This document shows positions 1-10,439 of a stretch of 64,000 bases of DNA, piece by piece. Every line of letters starts with the position of its first letter. The stretch's first letter is position 1. The DNA is from Diogma glabrata (Eukaryota; Arthropoda; Insecta; Diptera; Cylindrotomidae), in contig OY856188.1 of NCBI GenBank assembly GCA_963693315.1, positions 269,447,114-269,511,113 of the forward strand, written 5' to 3'. The position numbers and the translations under genes are program-made. The notes beneath the pieces were generated by a model. It saw only the letters and a program-made list of their open reading frames with translations, was not told the DNA's origin and ran no database searches.

Positions 1-104
1 NNNNNNNNNNNNNNNNNNNNNNNNNNNNNNNNNNNNNNNNNNNNNNNNNNNNNNNNNNNNNNNNNNNNNNNNNNNNNNNNNNNNNNNNNNNNNNNNNNNN
101 NNNN
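1..104. other. Assembly gap
   Basis: All bases are N. The gypsy-like fragment that begins just after it is probably cut by this gap, so its upstream part may exist in the genome but is not readable here. Confidence 0.99.
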
Positions 105-550
105 TCACTTATAGCACTTTACACTATCTTTTTATTAGAGCACATAACTCCAAATAGTATTACTTGGCATACAAACCTCTTTTACGGAAGACCTCAACTG
201 CACACCTGCAGAATTAGTGTTTCGTCAAATTTTAAAAGCTCCCAGCAAATTTTCTACGATTATTCTATAGCCAAAACTTCTGACACATCTTATTTTTTAA
301 GAAATTACGAAGAAATATTCAGAATTAATCCCTACTTTTTCCAGGCAACCTAATCAGACCAATATCTTCATCCCCAAAAATCTCAACAACTGCACACACG
401 TTTTTGACCGAATGGACAAAGTAAAATGGCCCCTTTATATATCTTACGAAGGGCCGTTTCCAGTTTTACGCAAACCGCTTAAATTTTTTGTCGTGGTCAT
501 TCACGGAAAGAACAGCAGACAAAACTCCAAAAAAAATTCAATCTGGTGGG
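105..550 (+). pseudogene. Ty3/gypsy-like integrase C-terminal fragment
   Basis: This is the tail of a gypsy-class retrotransposon polyprotein, the integrase that inserts cDNA into the host genome. Two blocks are readable. Near 193 the frame reads CTPAELVFRQILKAPSKF, which corresponds to the C-terminal integrase motif ending 'pAelvfG..lrlP'. Near 391-480 it reads CTHVFDRMDKVKWPLYISYE followed by GPFPVLRK, the hallmark module 'thVfvR.D.v+.pL...YeGPy.Vl' seen just before the end of pol. Between the blocks there are stops (for example TAG about 20 codons after the first block) and a frame change, so the gene is dead. A catalytic DDE triad is not present; it would lie upstream, in the gap. The fragment ends close to a purine tract and an LTR-like start. 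Confidence 0.8.
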
Positions 551-620
551 AGAGTATATGTAGCGGCAACACTATAATTAAATAAAAATCAAAACAGCAA
601 CCCTTGGCGAAACCAATACA
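540..620 (+). repeat. Polypurine tract and presumed 3' LTR start of the gypsy-like element
   Basis: After the pol tail comes the purine-rich run GGTGGGAGAG and then TATATGTAGCGGCAACAC. Many insect gypsy elements have a 3' LTR that begins TGTAGCGGC or TGTTGTGGCG directly after such a tract, and the element at 55051 in this window has the same layout. The right end of the LTR could not be found because no second LTR copy is in the window. Confidence 0.5.
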
Positions 621-2515
621 ACATGTCCAACGGTAACCGAAAAAAATGAAAATTAAATATCAAAATAATAAAATTAATTTAACTGGAATTTATTATTGAT
701 AAAACTTAATTTAAAATTCATTTGTCTAATATACAAGTGACTGATGACCAGCAAGTTTGTCCTGGTTATTGTTATATATCTTACACAAAAAAAAACAATG
801 TTTGAGATATTATTTTTGTCGTACGATAAAAAATATTGTCGTACTATAAAAATTTTTTACCGCTCTTTAACCAATTAGAGCGAAAATTTTATGTCTGACA
901 GACAATTCTTTTAGATGAATTATGTTGTCCTAATTATTGATTTTCATTTCCTTATTAACAAAAATTCTATACAAATAATTTGTTGTGTACAAAACATTTT
1001 TATGCATAACAAACATATCATTAAAAGAACAATTTGACCTACATTTTGAGATAAACAACAACCAACTACAAAAAAATAAAATATAAATAATCGGAACAAA
1101 TTCCTTTTGAATAGGATTTAGGTATATTGTTTTCCATTTTCAATGCACCTTAATACGAAATAAAAGTTTTTTATTCGATTGCATTCTATCGTGATTACAT
1201 GTATAATATGTGCAGAAAATGGAACGAAAAATACAAAAGGATTGGGAATTTATTTTTGTTTAAAGCTTTTCATTTGCATTTACAAGAATGAGTTTGTTTG
1301 ATAAATATTGTAAACAAAATGTATCGCGATTGAGTATACATTAAACAAAAGTGAAAAAATTTCGTTGTGATAAAAGTTGGTTTTTTATGTTTGTTGAGGT
1401 GGATGTAAAACACTGGTTACAATTACAGATTAAATTGTTGCCATATTTGCTATGGAGCTTATTTCAATCATGTGAGAAAATAAATATGAGTATAATCTAC
1501 TTAATCTACTCTAAAAAACAACTGAGAGAAAGGAATGTAATATGATAGTATTATATTTTGTTTCCTATGCTAATTTAATCATAAACTTGATCAAAGCACT
1601 TGAGTTCTATTATAAAAAGTTTTTTTGAATTTTTTTCATCAAAAAATCGTAGAAAGAACGAAATATAGACAGAAAATGATATATCAATGTAGATGATAAA
1701 AGCACGAAAAAATAAAAGCTTTAGTAGGAGAATTTACATACAACAAATTCCAAACTTTTAAGACTCAATATTTAATTTCACGCTCATGAATATTTTATAA
1801 AACTTGGATTAAATAAAAAAATCTAATTTGTTTGAAAATGTTTTTTTTTCCTGTCTCGAAAGGTTAAACTATTCAACTGTTTTTCAATTACCATATTATA
1901 CTTTGTTGTTGTAGTAGACAAAAAAAGCAACAAACATGTACGGAGTAATAATATATTTTTTAAAAACAAAACTTCAGAATTATTAAAATTATTCTGTAAT
2001 TATATAACATAAACTGTTATCTCTGAGTTGACGATATAAATTTTTATTATCTGTCATTATATTTTTTAATTACATAATTTGAATGATATTTCTTCCCAGA
2101 ATACTTCAACGTTATTTGCAACGAAGAGATTCAACCAATCAAAAATTTTATTTTTATGACGGTTGGGTAATGGGTATATTAGGTAAAAATTTCCGTATAA
2201 ATTGTAAAAAATAGTATTGAGGAAATTTTTTTTTTAATGCAAATTTACTTTTTTTTGTTTAAGGTAAATATTAACAGCATTAGGTTTTTGTTAAATTTAT
2301 GTTATTTTAAGGACGAAGTATTAAAACTTTCTGTATTTTATTTAATTAAGTTTTAATAGGATAACTGATGATCGTTAATAAAGAGTGACCAACAACCTAC
2401 ATCTGTTATGATAAAATCACAAGGCACCAAGTAACGTACCTAATAAACCTTACCTAATAAAGTAAAGAAAATATTCAATAAAAATTAAATTATTTAAAAA
2501 CAAACATAAAAGCAA
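620..2515. other. AT-rich stretch without a recognisable gene
   Basis: Very AT-rich sequence with homopolymer runs. The left few hundred bases may be LTR of the gypsy-like element. The only ORF (64 codons at 1351-1545) has no recognisable domain and lysine/asparagine/isoleucine bias typical of random AT-rich DNA. I see no coding or structured signal. Confidence 0.6.
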
Positions 2516-2526
2516 AGTTGAACAGT

Positions 2527-2787
2527 TTAATAAATTCAATGTGTATGAAATTAAAGGTGCAAATTGTAGCGATAAACATATTGGGCAAACCAAAAGAAAA
2601 TTATTTGATGGATATAAGGAACACAAAAGAGCATCAAAATAATAAAATCAAGGTTTTAATCTATCGAACTGTATTTAAGTATAAATTTAATAAAAATGAA
2701 ATTAAAATAATAAACTTGGCTTATGAACTGGTCTTCGAAAGTATCTATATAGAAAATGTGGTAATCTTTATTGGAATATGCACCTAA
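2527..2787 (+). pseudogene. Penelope-like element, GIY-YIG endonuclease fragment
   Basis: In Penelope-like retroelements a GIY-YIG nuclease follows the reverse transcriptase and nicks target DNA. The frame near 2535 reads KFNVYEIKGANCSDKHIGQT and then KRKLFDGYKEH. This matches the family pattern 'vYkikC..C...YIGqT.R.l..R..EH', with the second catalytic Tyr replaced by His (KHIGQT). After a stop, another frame reads KFNKNEIKIINLAYELVFES, which resembles the conserved tail 'H.fd...v.Il..e....Rl..Ea..I'. No RT is present upstream, so this is a 5'-truncated copy, which is typical for the family. It is broken by at least one stop and one frameshift. Confidence 0.7.
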
Positions 2788-2939
2788 ATTTTTTGAATTT
2801 TTTTAAACTTTTAGTTGAGAAAAATATAGTACCGGTTGTTAGGTATTGTAAATAAATCTTTTGATCAATTTTATTTTAAACAATTTCTTTTTTATAAATT
2901 ATATTTGATTTTTCATTTTCAAAAAAAAAAAAAAAATTT

Positions 2940-3690
2940 AATTGGTAAATCGAATTGACTTGACAGTTTGACTCGGTGATGGGGCATAGTAGACTCAATG
3001 AGCCTAGGAGCTACAACGGTAGGATCACTCATGCTTTGGGTCCTAGGTAGGAATCGAAGCCAAGATCAAGTCCAAACCCAAAACTAAGCTAGACACGTAC
3101 GCTGCTAGCTTAGAATGGTCATGAGGGTACTTGATTCCTAGTACGGAACTCTAGATATCGGTCGTTCATCAGTTTTAATTCATCTGACCATTGTATGGAT
3201 ATTAATTTACCTAAAAATAAAGACGAGAGTGTTCGAATTCAATTCATGTTCTCTGGACACCAAGATCGTGCCTGATTAATCAGCACACCCTCATTCGGAC
3301 AGTACTAGTATTATAAGGCCCACGATGATAAACCAATCTCACCAAGCTCTAAGGTTATATCAGAAATTGCATACCTTGAGACAACCACAAAAGAGTACTC
3401 TGGCACGTTAGACCTGTCGACAGAAGTGGATGATCAGTTTGCAAAAGATTTGGATTTTGTTCTGGAATCGGCAATCAGAACCGCATGTCACTCAGAATCC
3501 GACAGTAAATCTGACATTTCAGCAGTAATATCCACGTGTCCAATACGTTCTTGCCACAAACAAAAAGCGCAAGAGGGCACTAATAAATAAAGGCCTTTCT
3601 GAAAAGGAAAGGAAGTCTGTTCCCTTCCCAAATTTCCCTCTTCTTTTCTTTTGAAAACAATGGATAGGTACTGGTCTACTACATTCGGCA
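2940..3690 (+). pseudogene. Probable upstream part of the non-LTR element (endonuclease/linker region)
   Basis: Base composition becomes distinctly less AT-rich at about 2950 and stays so to the RT domain at 3.7 kb, which suggests one degraded element. One frame near 3170-3260 contains SSDHCMDINLPKNKDESVRI. The SDH triplet is the usual C-terminal catalytic motif of the apurinic-like endonuclease in Jockey/R1-type elements, but the flanking match is weak. Further on, 3370-3590 has an open frame rich in acidic residues with no recognisable motif. The assignment rests on position and composition more than on sequence. Confidence 0.35.
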
Positions 3691-5210
3691 GGTAGGCCTT
3701 AAACAAATAGATACAGAGAGTTAAAGAGATTGAGAGTACATTAAAATACAATTAAGCACTTCCATGCACATTTAGTGACACACAAGGGGCGTTTGATAGT
3801 TCCATTTTCAAGTTATTTCTGAAATAGTCACTAAGAAAAACTTTGGCGTGGATCATCAACATGCTACAGAGTCGGGCAATTATAGTACACCAGGAAATAC
3901 ATCGGTAACTGTCAGAGCTTCTAGAGGATGTCCCTAAAGAGGGGCACTCCCTCCGTCTCCATCACCACCTGTAGGTTACGCCGACGATATAGTAGTCATG
4001 ATAAGAGGTACCTCTGGATCTCGTAATAAATTGGTACAACAGAGTGGGGCTGTTAGAAGGTGTTACTAACAGAAGGTGTTTTAATTTCAATCTTCATGAG
4101 CTTAACGGCAAACGGTCACAGGTAGTTAAAGAGATCAAGTACTTGAGTGTGATCCTCAAAAGCAAGCTCACTTGGAACTTACACCTTAAACATATCTCGG
4201 ACAAAGCAAAGAAGGGTTTCTTCGATTGCAGAAACTTATTTAGAAAAACCTGGGGATTAAGTCGCAAAATGACATTTCGGTTACTTCAAAGTACAATAAA
4301 CCCTTAATACTGTCATACGCAGCATTGAACTTGTGGACAAAAACAAACCAAATATCTGCACAGACAGTGCTCGCAAAAAACAAACTTGTGTGCCTCTGCG
4401 CCACAGGTGTTTTTAGAACCACACCTACATTTGCAATGGATATTCTTCTCCCAATTCCACCATTCTACGTATACACCAGATTTGCAACAGCATTTAGTGC
4501 TCACAGACTGCAGCTAGTCGAAACATTCAAACCTGGTAGCCTGACCAGGAACTGCAGAACGAAGTGTAATTATACCACATTTCAGACTGTATCACAAATA
4601 TCACTGATCTATATAGATGGGTTATTGTCAAAATAGGAGCCAGGGAAGGGATCGAGAGCTACTTACAGGCACTATAATCCTATGCCAGCTTATGGTATAC
4701 GCGATGGATCGCGAAAATCAAAGAAAATGGAGCCATGAGTTTGGTCTCAGAGCTGACTGGACGTTACCATTGGATATCTCTACAACAGCACTTCAAACCG
4801 AAGCCCTTGCCATCAACCACTGGGCAATGCTGTATGCCGAAAGAAAATATAGAAACACAGATATATACATTATTTCTGGGAAATGCTACTACAATATACA
4901 CAATATTGCAAAAACTAAACGCGTTACACTTGTGTAGGTACCTGGTCACTTAGCAGTACACGGCAGTGTAGTAGCAGTCATAGTAGCCAAAGAAAGGCAC
5001 CAATCTATCTTGAGAGAAATTCTCTGAAGATCTTAACATGGTGACAGAGGCATAGTTTGATGAATCACCACTTTAATAAATTAGGCCTTGCTGACTCTGA
5101 CAGATGCAGATTCTGCAACTCGGAGGCAGAAACCATGGAACATATTATCTGCAACTGCTTTGAACTTCCATGTCGCAGTTACGTCTAGCTCGGTCGAGAA
5201 ACAATAACAT
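3690..5210 (+). pseudogene. Non-LTR retrotransposon ORF2: RT, RNase H and terminal zinc knuckle (Jockey/I/R1 group)
   Basis: The palm of a LINE reverse transcriptase is readable in order. Around 3720 there is a VKEIESTLKY segment, then DTQGAFDSSIFK at about 3777 (family form 'DI.GAFD', first catalytic Asp), a degraded 'GCPQGG' block near 3935, and GYADDIVVMIRG at about 3973, the YADD active site. A thumb-like part at 4130-4300 (YLSVILKSKLTWNLHLKHIS) and a connection at 4325-4530 follow. RNase H remnants run from about 4605 (YIDG for 'YTDGS'), through TEALAINHWAM near 4800, to VPGHLAVHGS near 4937. The C-terminal CCHC-like knuckle is at about 5090-5165 (ADSDRCRFCNSEAETMEHII). At least four frame changes and several stops show that it is inactive. 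Presence of RNase H favours the R1/LOA/I side of the group, but the exact clade is not decided. Confidence 0.85.
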
Positions 5211-5344
5211 CTTCCTCTACCACAAAACATTAGTCGAATCCAGCTAAGTAACTATGTTCAGCAGTATAACAACATCAGTGTTAAGCACAATTGATCTCCA
5301 GGTTGCAGTGCCACTCGAACTAGCTAACTAATTAGTTCAGCTTC

Positions 5345-7440
5345 GAAACCTCAAAAAAAAATGTTAATGATTTTTAATGAATAACTTTCTATAAATTATT
5401 CCATGTTCATTCTAATGTTACAAGTGAGCTTAATCTGAATGTTTGTTTTGCATAAAAATGTTAAAAATCAATCACAGAAAAAAATCATTCATCAAATACT
5501 TGGATAAATAAAACTTCTGTTTTAAATTCGTATCTTGATTTTACTTAATGGTATGATTTTCACTTTTGAATAGCTTTGAAACATTTGATAGACATTCCAC
5601 CCACCTGTCGTTAAACGATAACCTAAATTTCTTAGATAATCGAAAGAAAAATAAAGATTAATGCGAAAAATCGAAATGTATTTGATTTTTTTTTTACGCA
5701 TAAGATATTTGGGATGTTAGAAGAAAGTTGTAGCTCCATGCTAGTAATTTATGTTTTTATCGCATTTATGATACTGTTGAAATCACAATTTTGTAGCGTT
5801 TCTTTTTGATATGTTTTACTTGGTTCTATCAGTTTATATAGGAATATATAACTAGCTGAATTAAAGCAGCCTAATTTTATTTGTTTTTGCCTTTTTTTAA
5901 AAAATGGCATAAAAACTCGCTTTTTCTCTTATTTTATTTCAATTTGCTCCATCGATATCATTAAATATTGGCCTATGTCATATTTTATTATGTGGTAGAA
6001 TATATTTTCTATTTATCCAGTCTTTAAGTATTTACGTCCATTAGCACCTCGGCACGCACAGTGCCGTATTTCCCTGTAAACACAATAAGCTAGTGCTTAG
6101 GGCGGAAATTTTCCCCAGGACGGCAAGTAATTTTTAATATTAAATTTGTTTAGGGTTTGAAATGCTCCTTCTATCACTCCTTTGCTCCGTTCTTTCAGAA
6201 TATTACATGCCGAAATACAACTGATCGTCTTTTTTATTCATATTTTCTCTTCACCCGGTCCGGAATGAAATTTTTTTTTTTGATCTGCTATCTCATTTTG
6301 CATACTGTTGGTTCATGAATTGTTTTTGATATTTTCTTGGAGTTTTGGTGATTTTTGGACAGTCGATCGTAATTAAATCAATGACACAGTTTGGTGCATA
6401 TCGGAAAAGAAAGATTATGTGAATTTAGTCAAAATTTGTGTAGTTTAATAAAAATTAAAGACAAACTTTTAGAAAAAAATATTATCCGTTTGTTTTTGTT
6501 ATGGACGATTGGTAAATATCAAAAGACGTGGAGTTATTAATAAAATATTATCCTACGATACTCAGTTACATTGAAAATTATGGTGTAAAAACTCTTTATC
6601 AATATTTGATGTTCTAACAAGCTGGCAACCGTACACACAAAGCATTTTATTTAAAAATAAAAAGATATTTCAAAAAAGAAAAATTATTAATATCAACTCG
6701 TTCAATATCGGGAATTAGTCCATTAAAGAAAACAAGATTTTCTAAAGCGATGCAAAATTATAAATTAAATTGATTAGAATAAAAGCATAAATCCATATAA
6801 TTATTCACCCCAAACCAATATACTTAAAAGCATGAGAGTTGAAATTTTGTTTTAAGAAATCAAATTCTATACCAACGCATAACTCAAAAATCGGTCCATT
6901 TCTTTCCATTTTTTCTACTTTCTTTATGAATCCATCTATCCAACCCATTAAAAATCCTTTTTAAATTCCACCTAATTTAATTTTGATCAATTATAATAAG
7001 CTCTCAATTCCTTATCACTTGATGTAATTCGAACGTTCCTTTTTACGGTCCAATGATATTCTAATAATAAATAAAATTTTAATTATATTAATGAATAGGA
7101 TTTACTTTTATTTGACATAATCCAATTATTAATGAGAATTTTTTGAGTTTTGTTTTTTCTCAATGGACCGAAAAATTTTAATGACAGAAAATGTTTGTTG
7201 TTTTAAGGATTAGAATTAGGCATTTATTTAGTTTTGTGATTAAATTAGTTTATTGTGAATAAAATGGAATAACAACTCCCGTGCTTCGAAGTAATTGTAT
7301 AAGTTAATTCCTTACCCATTTTGGAAGTTTTGTAGATATTTTGGATAAACAAAATTGAAAAACCATGCTACATGGTCAGAATATTCCTATAAGCAAAATT
7401 AGTCAAAATAAGATGGTTACGAGAAAAAACTGCAAACCAC
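5345..7440. other. AT-rich stretch; one small GC-richer repeat scrap
   Basis: No coding signal. At 6035-6135 there is a short GC-richer block containing TAGTGCTTAGGGCGG, the kind of sequence usually left by a dispersed repeat. The remainder is AT-rich without visible structure. Confidence 0.5.
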
Positions 7441-7464
7441 ATAAGACCATCATTGTTTAAACGA

Positions 7465-9135
7465 TTTCTACGTTAATGATTTTGTATCCGGCACTCCAGA
7501 GGCTCAGGAAGCAACCATTCTCAAAACAAAAATAACAAATATAATGAAACAAGTAGAATTTAGCCTGAGGAAGTGAAAGCCAAATGCAACTTGTTTTTCA
7601 AATGTTCCATTTACAATGATAAGAGCTATGATTGCAGCTATGTTTTGACAATGTATCAGCAGTTAAAATTCTTGGATTGCTGTGGTGGTTCTTAGATGAT
7701 ACATTAGCTTTTAAAGTCAGTCAAGAACAGGATCGCCCAGTTACACAACCAAAAATAATATCGAAATCTTCACACGTTTTTGATCTATTGGGTTTCTTGT
7801 CTCCGACTACTCTTCTGCTAAAACGAAATTATAGATTTCCCAGAGAACACTGGGGACATGAAAGATCCGCCGATAACCTTGCTGACCATGGATCAAGAGG
7901 TGTTTATCATAAATTTCTTGCTAATTTATCTCAATGTTGGCATGGCTCGAAATGGCTGATACAGTCAGAATATTTTTGGCCAACAATGCAACCACTTTTA
8001 ACCGATTACTAAACAAAGATAGAATCAGAATCAAATAAAAATAAAGTAAACACTTATGGGTTTAACGTGACTATTGAAGAAGGTTAGTTAGATGAACTCT
8101 TTACAAAAAATCAAAGCTAAAAAAAATATTTCGAATAATTGCAAATATCCAACATTTTATTGTTAATTTAAAAATAAAAGACCCAACGCAAAACCAATTT
8201 GGCGAGCTAACAGCAAGTAAAAACGGCTCCAAGTTGTTGTCGTTAGCACCATTCTTGCGGCTTATTTGAGCGACTGATAATAACAATCGACAATTTGGGC
8301 CCTATTTTAAAAAATAACTAAATGAGGCAGAGATATTAGATACTCGGTGACCGGGCAAAAACAAGCATGATGCTAAAAAAAATTTGTTGTCTGTGTAAAA
8401 CAAGCACAAATGTCAGTTTAACATCTGCTAAACGGGTGACACCTACTTTACCATTTACTAACTGTGGCATTGATTTTACTGGACCACTTTCCTTCACAAC
8501 AAAAAAAAGAAAGAAGTGGAACAAACCCTTTCAAAGAGTATTTATGTATTTTAAACAGTATGCGTGCAAGAACATCAATAATAATTTTACCATTTCAGAA
8601 TTTTTGAGCAACTGACATTTCATTCCAGCAGCATCGCCACATTTTGGTAGATTATGGGAGGCTTCCGTTAAGTCAGTAAAGATTCATTTACAAAAAACGG
8701 TACAAAATGTGAATTTTACATGCAAAGAGATGAACACACTGGTATGTCAAATCGAGAATATACTGAATTCCCGACTTCTTTACACTTCGTCAGTTAATAA
8801 TGATTACGAGGTCCTTACACCATCTCGTTTTCTGATTGAAACCTCATCAGATCGGTTCTAAAAGCACACTTAAGTAACAAAATTCATCACTGTCACGATG
8901 GTAAATAATTCAATCTGGAGTTTAAGTTTTTTGGAAGAAATACCGGCTAGATTACCATAAAAATCTTCAGAAGAGGAAAATGACAGAAAACAAATGAAAT
9001 CCTAAAATGACAACGTAATACAAATTCACCAAGGATAAAACAATATTGTTTGAGTACAACTATCGAAACATCTAGTTCAACATTCAACATTTCAACGTCC
9101 GGTAGCGTTACGAAGCAGTTGTATCTGAAATAATC
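7465..9135 (+). pseudogene. BEL/Pao retrotransposon pol remnant (RT and integrase, RNase H deleted)
   Basis: BEL/Pao elements encode RT, RNase H and integrase in one polyprotein. At about 7470 the frame reads FYVNDFVSGTPEAQEATI, the YVDD active site with the first Asp changed to Asn, followed by a degraded 'F.LRKW.sN'. At 7665-7830 AVKILGLLWWFLDDTLAFKV and the block ending FDLLGFLSPTTLLLK match the family's 'vkvLGl.W...D.f' and 'ifDPLGllsP'. The frame then jumps directly to SADNLADHGSRG (family 'NpADlaSRG'), so the RNase H region is missing in frame. The integrase shows GSKLLSLAPFL (8226), RQRY-stop-ILGDR (8323, a Trp codon turned into a stop), the zinc-binding CCLC stretch, PFTNCGIDFTGPLS (8454), and near 8630-8830 PHFGRLWEASVKSVK and LNSRLLYTSS. 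Stops and frameshifts separate the blocks. Confidence 0.88.
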
Positions 9136-9139
9136 CTAC

Positions 9140-10350
9140 CCGCATTTACCGATTCAATTTTGTTGAATGTTGATATGATTTCTTATCGATTTCACAATCA
9201 ATTCAATGGTTGTTTCTTTTTCATTTCTTTTCTCGAGCTTTTTTCGTAGTTTTCTTGACATATATACTGGTGAAAAATGTATTAGGCAAACTAGTCTATC
9301 GATATTCGTGAATAATCTTAAACACTTTAAGTTGTTTATCTGTAATATTTTTTGGTTTAATAATTCCAACCCAGTGTTGCGATTTTCAATGAGTTTTGAG
9401 CTTCTAAAATTTCATATAACTTAGTATAATTAAATAGTTGGAGTTAAAGTTATAGTTCAGTTAAATAAATGTATTAGAAAATTTTTCAGCTTACTTAAAT
9501 AAATTGAAATTGAGCAATAAATTCTAGGGTCTCCAATTTATGTACGATAAATTTCACCGCTTTTCCACAATTTGAATCAATGATATTCGGAATCGTAAAA
9601 TCTGTATTTACTATTCCACTAGGTTCAAATTCTTTCACTATTAGTACTCAGGCTCAAGTACCACCACCCGACTTGCGAATATTTGTAAACACTTTTAATT
9701 GCAAAATTAAACTGACTATCTGATTTTTTGTTCGCTTATTTATATCCAAAAATAAATAAGTAGAAACTTCTGCTAATCCACTGTATTTTCTAGAAAACAA
9801 TATTACGTAGTACGTACATCAAGAATAGGCCACACCTATTTACATTAATGTAAACATTTGTATTAGCGAAATCAAATTTAATTTGCATTAATTTATGCAA
9901 AATGTATTAGTTAACTCCTTTTTTAATTCATCTTTGCAATAGTTTAAATGTGGAAAACATTTATGCAGAATGTATTGACTATTTATGAGTAAATTAAATT
10001 AACCCATTCTGGACGAAGCTTATTACAGTATGTTGAAATTTATATAAAATGTTTATTAGTTTAATATTTAATAACTAAATTTAAAAAAAAGTTCTTAGTT
10101 TGTTCGACATCAAATTTATAGCGAAATCAAATGTTTCGTACGTAACTTCTTTATGAAGCCAAATGAAGACAAGTCCACATGTGCTAATTTTTTTCCATAA
10201 CAAATCAAACAAACACCGTCGCGAATAAATTTAAAAAATCAATCACAATGTGAAACAGCGAATAAAAATTATGAATGGAGGTTTTTTGGAGTGAAAAAAA
10301 AATTCATAAGTGCATAAGCTTTTTTTTTAAATAATAGTAGATTGCACTAG
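9140..10350. other. AT-rich stretch without a recognisable gene
   Basis: Contains two overlapping ORFs on opposite strands near 9154-9424 with no recognisable domain. A short palindromic patch (TTTACATTAATGTAAA) lies near 9840. Nothing else is supported. Confidence 0.5.
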
Positions 10351-10354
10351 TTGC

Positions 10355-10429
10355 ACTAGTTCGAATGCGTTTTCCAAACAAGAGTTAGTCGGCAAATAAC
10401 TCTTGTTTGGAAAACGCATTCGAACTAGT
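10355..10429. repeat. Perfect 33-bp inverted repeat with a 9-base loop
   Basis: The arm 10355-10387 (beginning ACTAGTTCGAATGCG) is exactly complementary to 10397-10429; the spacer is GTCGGCAAA. The left side is preceded by a duplicated TTGCACTAG. The arms are perfect, unlike the surrounding decayed elements, so the structure is either recent or maintained. It could be a very small foldback element or a template-switch product. A stem-loop RNA is possible, but there is no evidence of transcription. Confidence 0.85.
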
Positions 10430-10439
10430 AATACAGTGT

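Noticed and set aside
721..765. CTGATGACCAGC...CTGGTTA as a hammerhead ribozyme core
   Set aside because: The required GAAA after stem II is absent.
3488..3751. 87-codon minus-strand ORF
   Set aside because: Antisense to the non-LTR element's plus-strand coding trace, which explains the region better.
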